From Erodium maritimum (taxonomy: Eukaryota > Streptophyta > Magnoliopsida > Geraniales > Geraniaceae), in the NCBI GenBank assembly GCA_963921825.1, contig OY997593.1, forward strand, positions 45,399,111-45,463,110: a stretch of 64,000 nucleotides of DNA, written 5' to 3'. Below the pieces are notes generated by a model that saw nothing but the letters and a program-made list of their open reading frames with translations, had not been told where the DNA came from and made no database searches. A program made the translations under genes and the position numbers. Of this stretch, positions 9,845 to 21,415 are shown piece after piece; the first letter of the stretch is position 1; each line of letters begins with the position of its first letter.

Positions 9845-11520
9845 TGTTGGGTCTCGATGGAGGGTATGAACACATACTTGCAGCGGAAATAACTCGAGAC
9901 CATGTCATAGAACACTACCAAATATTAGATACACAAGAGAATAAACAATATGGATGTTTCCTTACCAACTAGTTCAAGAAAAGGAAGAGAACACCAAAGA
10001 AACGATGATCGGCTTGAGTCTCCAAGACGCCTACGTATCCAAATGGAATCAAAGCCACGTAGTTCTTCTTTAGATGACTCAAGAACACAACAAGAGGGGG
10101 GAAAAGTGCCAAACTCGAAATTGTAGTGTGAGAGGGAGAGAAGTTGTGTTTCTATTCTTGTCTTGTGATTTGTTGTAGGAAAAAGATGACTTAAACCATC
10201 AACAACCATCAAGGACAAGTAAGGTGTGAAGCATGGTGTGAAGTAAGACAAGCATGGTGCTAAGTATGGCAAGACAAGATGGGTTAGGTGGTGAATCACC
10301 AACACCTTAATCCTTGTCTTGCTTACTTAGTACTAATTAATCAAGACTTGATTAATTAGTTCCATGGGCCTTGGTTGCATGGGCCTTTCATGGGCCTCTT
10401 GGAACATGGCCCATGGCCATTCCCAACGAGGTCCCGTGACGTGCTCATCGCCTCCAAGCCTTCCATACCGGAAATGTCCAACATTATCCGACGCGATCAA
10501 TCCCAAGACTCCAAGCCTTGTCTTGATCCGTAATGTCCTATTCACTTACGGGCACATGACCCAAAACCCAGTTTTGGTCATGTCCCGAGACAACTCTCTT
10601 TTGGCCATTCTCCATAAATGTGTCAATGAGTTTCATCCTTCGGTGTGACCCTTAGGTCTATGCATGTCGATAGATCAACGTAAAATCCCATTTTACTTGA
10701 TCCTATATAAGTGGCAACTAACGAGACTTTAGTATTGCCTGACACTACATAGCGAATCGAACCAATCGATTCTAACCTTTCCGTCCTCCCTGTCATTATC
10801 CTTTTATCTCCGATATCCTGATTGAGATAAGGCATAGAGCCGTCATCCTTATTATTCTCAATCACTGTTCCTTGATATGTGAGATGACTGAATATATGAT
10901 ACCTAGTATCATGTGCATGGCCATGCTATTCTTTCAGTCACTCTCGATCAAGCGGCCGAGAACCGATATCTTTCCCATACCTCAGTATGAGGGATAAATC
11001 CCTTAGCCGTCTTTCGTGTCACTCATGCAACCCGTCCCCAAGCCAATCCTGGCCGTTATGGAAGCCCTGTTACGGACAACGTTAGGCTCAGGTCAAACTT
11101 AGTTGTTGACTGCATAGTGATCACAAAGACTCCTTGGTCTAAGGATACATGACAAGCTACGACACTGAATATGTTAATGACTCAATCTATGGCACATATT
11201 CAGGGCGGGTCGTCCAATATCATGTCCCACATGATATCTATGATCAGACTCCGGAATCCCATTCCAATGACTAACAGAACGTAAGCCATGAAGAGCCATC
11301 TTTCATACTAGTCGCTTCTAGTGAAGCTTTATTGACTAGGGACCCATCGAGTGTGATCCATCTCGATCTATGGTTCTATTCGCATGGTGGGCATAGATCA
11401 GAAATCACATCGATATATTACTCCAACACATAAGTAATAGAAAGCCGCTTTAATCTTATTGCTAATGATGATATATACATTTGGACATTTATGATTGAAC
11501 TACGGGCACTAAGACTAACA
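9845..11520 (-). repeat. 5' LTR of copia copy A
   Basis: 1676 bp, the same length as the 3' LTR and with identical internal translations. On the minus strand it starts TGTTAGTCTTAG and ends CCCAACA. It is followed outside by GTGGA, the target duplication. Confidence 0.95.
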
Positions 11521-14500
11521 GTGGATACGCCGTAGTACATGTTTGGATTTGTTATGCGATCTGGGCTTTTAGCTTGTGCAATGGCCCTTGTGTTGTCGCA
11601 AAATGGATTAACCGGGCTGGGTGGGTTTTTGAATTACACCCAACCCTGCCGTGAATTTCTAAATCAACATAGCCTCCTTAGCTGCTTCTACAACATCCAT
11701 GTACTTGGCCTATGTCGTAGATTCAGCGACGGTATCTTTCTTTACGCTTTCCCAGCTAAAGCTCCGTCATTCAGCGTAAACAATTATCCTGACTGACTTC
11801 TAAAGTCATTTGGATTTGTCTTGGAAAACTAGCGTCTATTCATCCTTCGACGACTAGTGGGTTAGACTGATGTCTACTGGTACAACATAAGGCTTACGAG
11901 ACGTTCGGTCTCGTACATGTCATGACATATATGATCGATCCTGCCCTCAGGCGCATGGGATTCGCATCATCCTTTTCAGCTCATCAGGTGTCTTAAGACA
12001 ATGAGTCTTGCTGAGGTGAATGCCATGACTAGTGGGTAAGAGTCCTTTCTTTGAATCTAGCATTGAGAACCTACTCAATGCCTTGTTCACATAGGTTCCC
12101 TGACTTAAAACCAAGACCCTCTTGGTGCGATCTCTACATATCTTAATCCCTAAGATATAAGCAGCATTGCCTAAGTCCTTTATTGAGAAACACTTCCTCA
12201 GCCAAGCTTTAGTCTCGTGCAAGGTTGGGATGTCGTTTTCAATGAGAACCAGAAAGGTAATCTTGCTCCCACTATTAAGCCAAATCCAATTACAGCTTCA
12301 TCAAAACGAAGGTTCCAACTCCGAGAAGTTTGTTTCAATCCATAAATGGATTTCAACAACTTGTATATCTTTCCCTTATTCTTCGGATCGTCAAAACCTT
12401 TTGGGCCGAGACATACAAATGTACCCAGTCAAATTTCCATTTAGGAAAGCGGTTTTGACATCCACTTTCTATATCTCGTAATTATGATACGCAGTTATGT
12501 CAAGAAGAATTTGGATCGATTTTGACCATAGCCACTAAGGAGAAGGTTTTCTCATAGTCAATCCATTGGATCTGCCTATAACCTTTCGCCACTAGTCGAG
12601 CTTTGTAGGTCAGAGGGTTGTCGTCCATGTCCATCTTCACCTTGAAGATCCATTTGCATCTGATGGTCCTCACACCATTGATGGGATCAACCAGTTCCCA
12701 GACTCGGTTGTCCGACATGGATTGCATTTCCTCCCTCATGGCTCCCAGCCATAACTCGGAGTCGGGCCCATCCATGACTTCCTGAAAGGTGGCTGGATCA
12801 TCGTGATCCACCATGACTTCATTGTCACCTCTGGATACCATATCTTGGAGGTGGACAATTGATCCTTTCAGATCGCCTTGGACCTTCTGGAATTGTAACA
12901 GGAATTGGTTCTTACTCTACGACCATCTCTGGCTCCTTTTCTACAGGGTTGTCAATTGGTTTAGACAGATCTGTACCATCCTAAATTTCTTCGAGATGCA
13001 CAATCCTCCCAATGACGTCTTTGGAAACAAAAATCCTTTTCCATAAAGAACCCACCTCAAGCGACGAACACAATGTTCTCACTGGGTTTGTAGAAGTAGT
13101 ATCCCCTTGTTGCTTTGGGATACCCCGCGAAGTTGCATATCTCAGATCTTGGTTCGAGCTTAGTCGAAACCAAATGTTTCACATAAGCCTCGCAACCACA
13201 AATGTTTCACATAAGCCTCGCAACCACAAATCTTTAGGAAGGACAAAGTGGGCATCTTCCCATGCCATTTCTAAAATGGTGCCCCTTCCATATCCTTCGT
13301 TGGAGCCCGTTTCACTATGAATGTGGTCGTCTCTAGAGCATAACCCCAGAAAGAGATTGGTAGATCAGTCCAACTGATCATGGATCAGACCATATCCAAT
13401 AAAGTTAGATTTCTCCGCTCGGACACAACATATAACTGCAGTGTTCCGGGAGGAGTCCATTCTCAAAAGATCCCTCTCTCCACCAGATGATCTAAAAACT
13501 CTATGGTTAAGTATTTTCCGCCTCGATCCAATCGAAGTGTCTTAATACTTTTCCCAAGCCGGTTTTCTACTTCAGTCTTGAACTCTTTGAATTTATCAAA
13601 AGCTTCAGACTTATGTCTTATTGAACAGACATAACCATATCTACTATAATCGTTAGTAAATGTGATGAAGTAGTTAAAACCCCTCTTGGCCAGCGAACCT
13701 ATTGGTCCACACATTTCCGAGTGTATCAGCCACAATAATTCACCCGCCCTTTTACCGCGACCGATAAAGGGCGCTTTAGTCATTTTTCCCATCAAACAAT
13801 CCTTGCACCTATCGATCGAATGGAATTCGAATGGACCTGAAAGCCCGCACTTCTGAAGTGCTGATAGGCGCTTCTTGTTTATGCGGCCCAAATGACAGTG
13901 CCATAATAGAGTTAGGTTTAAATCATTGGATTTAGACCTCTTGGTATTAACATAATATATAGAACTTGAGGCATTATTACCTATATCTAATATGTACAAT
14001 CCTCCAACCAAGTTAGTACTAGCATAAAACATATCATTGCATAGAACATTGAAAACTCCATTTCCAATATTAACATTATATCCTTCCTTGTCAAACACGG
14101 ATGCAGATATAATATTCCTACTAAAAGTAGGTATGCAATATACATTATACAATACTAAGACAAGGCCACTTGGAAAAGCAAGATTCATGGATCCTAGAGC
14201 AGTTGCCACAACTCTGAGGTCCACTTCGTGCTTCCTAAACCTCTCCTACTTTCAGCCACTATATGTTAGTGCATGTGTGAGATTCAGTCCTGGTATCTAA
14301 TACCCATAAATTTTTGGAAGTAGAGAGATGTGGCTCTATAGAGTTAATACCAGATGAAGGCACAGTCCCACCGCCCTTCCGTAGATCATACAGGTATCCT
14401 GATGAAGGCGCAGTCCTACTGCCTTTCTTCAGATCATTCATGCTTCTAATGAAGGAGCAGTCCCACTGCCCTTCTTCAGATCAGCCGTGAACTTCCTATA

Positions 14501-14850
14501 ATCCCGGTTCCAATGACCAGGCTATTGGCAGTAGAAGAAGACGTTCTCAAGTGTCTCATCTTTCCCGCCAAGTGCGCATGGGCCCCGCCCTAGCCACTTC
14601 CAATTCCCTTGTTGACGATCAGAATATCCTTGGATCCCAGATCCCTAATATTCCTCTCAGCAGTTAATGACACTTCATGTAACTCTGATATGGTCTTAGA
14701 GACAGCCTTGTCAAGGACATATTCTTTGCGTTCAGACTTGAGGACTATCCTCAAAATTCTATACCAGTCCAAATAGTTTGTCCCATTTAGTTTGACCCTG
14801 TCAAGAATGGTTTTTAATGACAAACTATTAATGTTCGCTGAATTTTCCAT
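11521..14850 (-). pseudogene. Copia copy B gag-pol, degenerate
   Basis: This is the same family as copy A, in the same orientation, but broken into short frames. They include RNase H/reverse-transcriptase remnants (11947-12222), the reverse-transcriptase start (12500-12841), protease C-terminus and integrase (13463-14224; HCHLGRINKKRLSALQKC, RLDRGGKYLTIEF with altered residues) and gag (14590-14850). Stops, frameshifts and deletions are frequent. In gag, the ATG-proximal part (LNGTNYLDW) is joined directly to the TISELHE segment, losing roughly 150 residues compared with copy A. The conserved catalytic YVDD region of reverse transcriptase is missing. A roughly 48-bp unit coding for the linker next to the knuckle is present three times (about 14345-14490). 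Confidence 0.88.
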
Positions 14851-16389
14851 TTGATCTACAACAGATAAAATTCAATCAGTAAACTGAATAAATTTTATGA
14901 AGATCAAACTTAAACACCAACAATCGATTCTATACCTTTAGAATCTTAAACCAAGATCCTTGATTCACTCGATCAAGCTGAACGAAGGCTCACCACTCAA
15001 TCGAGCTATGTAGGTAGGACCCCGTCCAATCACATCCAATGTGACTCTTGGCTAGGGTATGTACTTAAGTACACGGCTTACCCTATCTGATACCCTAGCT
15101 CAACCCTAGCTGAGAATCGTAGTCAGGTCCACCAATTTTCAACTATGACCCGCCACTATGAAGGTGATCCGCTAAGGTGCACGACACCCACATATGTCGT
15201 CCAAACCTACTACCCCGCTTTCCCATGGATGCTCCGCTAAGGCGCACGACACCCATAGGACGGGGAGGTAGTAAGGTGTTGATAATTGGGAGGTATCGGA
15301 CACGACCCGTTTTTACTTGTCCGGTTGTGTTTAAAACTTTTGGCACATCCTAGATGCGATGAGCACATCAACTACATTCCAAATGTAATGATGCCTCCAA
15401 TTACATCCAATTTAATTCTTCCTTCGAACCCGTCAACTACATCTAATGTAATGACGTTTCTAAGGGCTCACAAACAATGATTAAAAATCCTATTTTAATT
15501 TTGCATGTGAGGTGATATGCTCGGTAAATAAAGTTAAGCATGCAATTCTAAAACACATAGAATTAATCATGCATAAAATAACCAAGTATAAAGCGTTAAA
15601 TGTGCACATAATAGCCCCCTAAACTAACTCCCACTAGCTTCTTGAGCTCCATCGACTCCAAGCCGATGCCAACACCCGAAAAGCCACCAAATGACTTTTT
15701 CGCCCTTTCTTCGTCTTGAGCAAAAAATTACAATTTCATACACGACTCGCAGGTCGGGAATAAATAAATATTACAAACAAGTGGTTCAACGACCACACCT
15801 TGAAAGAATAATTGCACGCTAACTTTAACGGCTCGCAGGCCGTGAAAAGCGATAAATAATTAAAACGAGCTCGGGCTATAACGTACACCATGCCAACATC
15901 ACATCACACATCGTGTTATCAAACAAGCATGTTATCAAACATCATGTGATTTTCCGGTTTTAATTAATAGCCAAGTTTCGAAATTTTTTGATGCTCGGTT
16001 TATCGAAACCATTCAAAAATGAAACTTTTGAACAATTGATCTTCGAGTTCGTCATGACGGTTCCAAACTCGTCATAACTAACAAAACGGTTTAGCCTTGG
16101 CATATCAACCATCCAATGGTCATGCTTGGCCTAGCTCCGTCCAACGGCGCCCCGTTCGGTCCCGACTTCGGCTCCCCGAGAGTCCCGCTCCCGAGACCTG
16201 AAAAATCAAAAAAAAATCAAAATTTCCAGATTTGAAAAAAATTTCAAAAATTCATTTTTCATGCTTTAAACCCATAAACAAGAAATTAAAACATGTTATC
16301 AAACAATTTAGCAAAACAACATGCCAAAACGAAACTTTCAAGCAAAACCGAAACTTTGAACACCGTCTTGTGAATCTCGAAGGTAGCAC
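14851..16389 (-). other. Long 5' leader of copia copy B
   Basis: Diverged but collinear with the copy A leader at 8297-9830, including the GCTCCGCTAA..GCGCACGAC repeats and the AATGTAAT near-palindromes. No coding frame is supported here. Confidence 0.7.
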
Positions 16390-16402
16390 GGCTCTGATAC
16401 CA
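16390..16402 (-). other. Primer-binding site (tRNA-iMet) of copia copy B
   Basis: The minus strand reads TGGTATCAGAGCC, one base from the LTR end, as in copy A. Confidence 0.9.
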
Positions 16403-16403
16403 T

Positions 16404-18091
16404 TGTTGGGTCTCGAGGTAGGGTTGGAGATGAACCAACTCGCAGCGGAAAATCAATGGAAACCAAGAGACGATTAAAACCATGAAACAACTAACGAAGA
16501 ATGGATTCACAAGAGAAAATTTCAGCACTAGTTCTTACCAAAACAAGAACGCCGGGTAACGAATGATTGGCTTTAGTCTCCAAGACGCCTACGTATCCAC
16601 ATGGGAATCAAAGTCACGTAGTTCTTCTCTTTGAGGACTCAAGAACACAAAAATGGAGGTGGAAACTAGCCAAACCCGAAATTGACATGGAGAGGAGGGA
16701 GAAGTTGTGTTTCCTATTCTTGTATTGTGTTTGTTGTGTTGAAAAAAGATGACTTAAACATAACAAAACCCATACTTGTCCAACTAAAGGCATGGGACAA
16801 GTATGGTGTCAAGTAAGGTGTAAATAGAACAAAGTATGGCAAGGCAAGATTGGGTTAGGTAGTGAATCACCAACACCTTGACCCTTGTCTTGCTTACTTA
16901 GTACTAATTAATCAAGACTTGATTAATTAGTTCCATGGGCCTTGGTTGCATGGGCCTTTCATGGGCCTCTTGGAACATGGCCCGTGGCCATTTCCAACGA
17001 GGCCCCGTGATTCGCTCATCGCCTCCAAGCCTTCCATACCGGAAATGTCCAACATTATCCAACGCGATCAATCCCAAGACTCCAAGCCTTGTCTCGATCC
17101 GTGAAGTCTTATTCACTTACAGGCACATGACCCAAAACCTAGTTTTGGTCATGTCCCGAGACAACTCCCTTTTGGCCGTTCTCCATAAATGTGTCAATGA
17201 GTTTCACCCTCCGGTGTGACCCTTAGGTTTATGCATGTCAATAGATCAACGTAAAATCCCATTTTACTTGATCCTATTTAAGTGGCAACTAACGAGACTT
17301 TAGTATTGACTGACACTGCATAACGAATCGACCCTATCGATTCTAACCTTTCCGTCGTCCCTGTCATTATCCTTTTATCTCCGATATCATGATTGAGATA
17401 AGGCATAGAGCCGTCATCCTTATTATTCTCAATCACTGTTCCTTGATATGTGAGATGATTGAATATATGATACCCAGTATCATGTGCATGGTCATGCTAT
17501 TCATTCAGCCACTCTCGATCAAGTGGCCGAGAACCGATATCTTTCCCATACCGTAGTATGAGGGATAAATCCCTTAGCCGTCTTTCGTGTCACTTATGCA
17601 GTCCGTCCCCAAGCCAATCCTGGCTGTTATGGAAGCCCTGTTACAGACAACGTTAGGCTCAGGTCAAACTCAGTTGTTTACGGCATAGCGATCACAAAGA
17701 CTCCTTGGTCTAAGGATACATGACAAGCTACGACAATAAATATGTTCATGACTTGATCTATGGAACATATTCATGTCGGGTCGTCCAATATCATGTCCCA
17801 CATGATATCTATGATCAGACTCCGGAATCCCATTCCAATGACTAACAGAACGTAAGCCATAAAGAGCTATCTTTCATACTAGTCGCTTCTAGTGAAGCTT
17901 TGTTGACTAGGGACACATCGAGTGTGATCTATCTCGATCTATGGTTCTATTCGCATTGTGGGCATAGATCAGAGCACACATCGATATATTACTCCAACAC
18001 ATAAGTAATATAAAGCCGCTTTAATTTTATTGCTAACGATGATATATACATTTGGACATTTAGGATTGAACTACGGGCATTAAGACTGACA
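16404..18091 (-). repeat. 5' LTR of copia copy B
   Basis: 1688 bp, TGTTGGG...GACTGACA in plus orientation. It begins with a variant sequence (CTCGAGGTAGGG) that differs from copy A but matches the solo LTR at 57093-58780, which is also 1688 bp. The family therefore has at least two LTR subtypes. The next bases are CAAAA; the partner duplication is outside the window. Confidence 0.92.
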
Positions 18092-18674
18092 CAAAACTCA
18101 AACTATTTTTACACAGAAAATGAAGCAAATCGCCGGAGCCGAAGACCTCGTCGGCTGAAGTCGCCGGAGTAGCTTCATATCAACCAGATCTGGACAGAAC
18201 GCCCAGTCGTTCTCGGCGTCGGAGCTCCGCTTGGGTCGTCGTGTGCGCGCGAGAGGGGGAAGTGAGGTGGCCGGAGCCGATGACCTTGTCGGTTGAAGTC
18301 TCGATGTGTAGAGATGAAGATGAACATGTGTTTAGATGAAGATAAGGTGAATGAGTGGTGAATGTGTGGCTTAAGTCCCGATGTGTATAGATGAGGGGTG
18401 AGAGAGATAAATAAAGGTATTTGAATGTGTGGTTGAGATGAGAGGAGAGAAAAATAATAGGGGTTGAAAGTTAGGGGTAATTCTGACATTTTGAAAATGT
18501 TTGGGTCCATGTGCTAGGCACATGACCATTTTCTATCCAAAATTGGATGGAAAGTTAACTATAGGTATTGAAGTGGAATTACCAAAGATTTAGGGTACTG
18601 AAGTGGCACAAAAAATATTTAAGGTACTAAAAACGAAATCCGAAAGTTTTAGGGTACTAAAATGGAATTATCCC
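18092..18674. repeat. Right end of a Mutator-like element, split by copia copy B
   Basis: The sequence 18530-18674 consists of phrases such as AGGGTACTGAAGTGGCAC and TTTAGGGTACTAAAATGG, ending ATTATCCC. It parallels the terminal inverted repeat of the element at 47292-49462 (AGGGTAGTGAGATG, GTGCCACAAAAAATAATTAGG, and the mirrored TTGGATGGAAA). The left half is presumably beyond the copia insertion and outside the window. The ORF-like stretch at 18175-18510 has no recognisable content. Confidence 0.5.
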
Positions 18675-18802
18675 TTTTTAAAATAAATAAATAAATAAAA
18701 CAATAGTAGGTTTTACCATCTATAATCGCATGATTACGAAATCAAGAGCTCCAAAAATGTTATTAAGATGGGCTTTTACAAAAATTACACATAAGATAGT
18801 TT

Positions 18803-20723
18803 TTTTTAACGAAAGATGAGATATTTTATTAATAAGAAATATGAGGTCGCCGATCAACAAATTCTAAGAGAACTGACTGTAACCACATACGATTATTTAA
18901 AGACATGTAACTCTAAAAAAAATGAAAAGAAACTGAAGAAAACCTTTCCAGGAGGTGTCTAAACGATGTTTGATCCCTTGGGGAGGAATCTTTTTGTTGT
19001 GAGGAGAGCGATTGAACCTGAACTTAACAGTAGTAATGGGAGGATGGGCTTGAACCAAAGACCCCTTCCGAACAAAGTCCCTAAATCCTTGGGTTTCTAA
19101 CATACCTTCTGGCGAGGCTACTTACCAACCCTCGCATGATCTTCACGGGGTTGTCTTGTCGAACCCCTCTTCTTTACCATCGTCACAGATAAGACAACCC
19201 ATGAAGGACTGGTGTACTCAGTCGCCGAGCTATGACCTTTCTCCAAGGGAGGAACCCTATACTCCCTAACCCCCGACTCCACTACCTAAATGTAGGTAGA
19301 GTGTTCGGGGTTACAATTGGTCCCCTTCTTTGAGATGTTGAGACCTAAGGTATAGTGTTCGAGGTCAACGAAGGAAAGCCTAGAGGACTCACCGATCTCA
19401 CAGCTTTCGTACCTCAATGAGTGGCATGGGGCTGGCCAAGCTTGTCCAGTTTGAATTCTAGTATGGATTTATCAAAACTGGGTATCCCTGGCATCTCCTG
19501 ATCATAATATCGTGCCACATGACCAATTCGGTTGCAATTATAGAAGAATGTAGACAACTTATCACAAATCAGGGTGACCCTAATCGGTTCAAGGAATTCT
19601 CGAAACCGCATGACCATTTTCGGCGCAGGGGCAGTGGAGATCCATCCAGAATCGAACCTTCACCGTCCTTCCCCAACAAGAGCCCCACTGGTCACACGAG
19701 ACATCTACACATTCCCCGGAATAGCACCAATGACCTCCCTAGTAGCTTTTGTCTAAACCAATGGTGGGAGGCCTCATGCATGCACCCATAGTTGAAGTTG
19801 ATCCAGGTTGAGAAGATCCATTGTCACTGGATCCATAATCTCCCCTAGCATCAACGGATAGCTATCAGAACACCAAGGTTCGTTCTTGCAAACCCAAACC
19901 CTAGCCTCCAGTGTTTTGAAGTAGAAGGCATACACCCGGTTCCAAGTATTTAACCATGAGACATAAAGCCGATCGTCCCATTCCCTCATAATGATCTTCA
20001 GCATGAAGTCCTTCCGAGGAAGCTTCGGTGCCAAGAGCTTTCCCGCCATGCCAAAGTGCTAGCAAACAAGTACTGTTGGGTCCATTAGAGTGAAAGGGAC
20101 CAGGATCTTCATCTCCTCGTCCTCTGTGATGGAGCAAGACGAGAACCCGAGTTGGAGGGTCTCCATTAATGGTGGTACAGTCCGTGGACGAGTCGTCTCA
20201 AGGGAGGTGGAAACCCTAATCGGGTTTTGAGGAGTCCTGGAGTATTGTTGTTGTTCGTCCCTGACCCGAGAGGCCTCCGTCACAGAGGATTCAGAACCAT
20301 CCTTGGGCGGCGAATGTTCATCCGCTTGCGGCGGAGTGTGAGAGGGAACCCTAGACATGTCCCCGTTTTGGTTTGCCTATGAGGGACCTAAAGAGAAGAC
20401 TACTATAGTAGACTCGTCCTTGATTGTTTGCTCAACCGGATTGACCAATACCAGAATTAACGCAAAAGGAAATGGTTTGGGGTTCCTCTTCCTTTGAGCT
20501 TTAATCGGGCGGACAACCTCAAAGGAGGGACATGGGGGCATAATGAGGTCCCATGACTTGGTGACCACAATTGGTAGAGAGAAAAAGCGTGATGATCGCC
20601 ATCAGTGGAGTGGACGGTGGTGTGGGTGCAGAAGTGATAGAAACGATCGACATCAGTTCGATTAGGGCTAGGGCTAAAAAGATTCCCTAAATAAGTGGGG
20701 CATACGAAAATATGAAGAATTAC
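18803..20723 (-). mobile_element. LINE-like element with ORF1 only (copy 1), target duplication present
   Basis: A minus-strand non-LTR element. The plus strand starts with a T run (its poly-A tail) at 18801-18808. A 15-bp duplication CACATAAGATAGTTT flanks it (18788-18802 and 20724-20738). Inside are only an ORF1 remnant (DUF4283-like region then CCHC knuckle) and a 3' region of about 600 bp; there is no endonuclease or reverse transcriptase. The 3' region shares phrases with the elements at 44753, 50698 and 52714 (gaagatc..., a CGCCAG...GGGATG block, then CGGAAGGGGTC). The complete ends mean it inserted in this short form or lost ORF2 internally before insertion. Confidence 0.75.
19414..20358 (-). 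pseudogene. L1-type ORF1 remnant (DUF4283 and CCHC knuckle)
   Basis: It starts at a Met at 20358 (MSRVPSHTPPQ...). In a shifted frame it continues as a DUF4283-like stretch (MREWDDRLYVSWLN..., FYFKTLEARVWVCKNEPW) at 20049-19774. In another frame it gives RVTLICDKLSTFFYNCNRIGH at 19617-19414. The knuckle reads CNCNRIGHVARYYD, with Tyr replacing the final Cys, so zinc binding is damaged. At least two frameshifts are needed to link the parts. ORF1 of plant L1 elements is an RNA-binding chaperone; this copy is not functional. Confidence 0.75.
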
Positions 20724-20738
20724 CACATAAGATAGTTT

Positions 20739-21275
20739 ATAATGTAAAAAGAAAAACAGTTGCCAATTAAAATCAGTACTCAAGCTCAAGGAACAGTTAA
20801 TTGACCAGAAATAGCTTTTAATGCAAGAGATTTTTGAAGACGCTGAGGAATGATTCATAGGCAAAAAGAGAGAGAAATATTTTTATGTTTATTTTAGAAA
20901 AGCACATGGTAGCCGTTAAGCGTGAACACGAGAAGGGGACACGACTTTAGATCAGAACAGATCGTGCGGCTAGAATATACTAGCCGTTAAATTTCAAAAA
21001 ATTGGTAGCGAATGCATCTGCGGACATATATCCGATTTATCAGCTCTAATTTCCCAATCTCCCCCTTTTCTCAGCCCAATCTCCTTCCACCACAGGTCTA
21101 AAGAACCAGTGAGTGAGTGAGATCGGTCCATTGCTCCCATCTCTGGAGCTATTCGATCTGAAAGTTGATGAACAAAGCACCGGCTACGACGCAGAAGAGG
21201 AAGCTTGGGTTAGGAGCCGCAAGTGTTCGATAAAAGTCCTCCAAGAAACTTGACTGGATTGCTCGGGTCCGGGGA
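20739..21275 (+). promoter_or_regulatory. Cyclin B upstream region with two MSA-like elements
   Basis: No repeat or ORF is evident between the LINE target duplication and the cyclin 5' UTR. Two copies of TAGCCGTTAA(G/A) lie at 20910-20920 and 20981-20991. In reverse they read (C/T)TTAACGGCTA, one mismatch from the plant M-specific activator consensus YCYAACGGYYA, bound by three-repeat MYB factors in G2/M cyclin promoters. A pyrimidine-rich 5' UTR-like stretch follows near 21050-21110. A 5' UTR intron is likely at 21277-21406 (GAG/GTAATT...CTGCAG). Confidence 0.6.
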
Positions 21276-21415
21276 GGTAATTTTTTTCTGTTTTCGTGAA
21301 ATGGGTTTCGTTTGTCGATGGAGTCTTGATGGGGATTCTCGTTTTGGAGCTTTTGATTTGTTCAGAAATTGGGGGTTTGGTTTTCTAAAGCTGTTTTAAT
21401 CTGCAGATTGAAGAA

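Larger units (their letters stand above)
2582..11520 (-). mobile_element. Complete Ty1/copia retrotransposon, copy A (young)
   Basis: This 8939-bp element runs on the minus strand from its 5' LTR (9845-11520) to its 3' LTR (2582-4257). Both LTRs are 1676 bp and the short ORFs inside them translate identically, so the LTRs look identical or almost so. It is flanked by a perfect 5-bp duplication GTGGA (2577-2581 and 11521-11525). It has a methionine-tRNA primer-binding site (9831-9843), a purine-rich tract next to the 3' LTR (complement of 4258-4268), and domains in copia order: gag, protease, integrase, reverse transcriptase, RNase H. It landed in the RNase H region of an older member of its own family. 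A frame change at about 5555-5594 is the only obvious coding defect. Confidence 0.95.
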
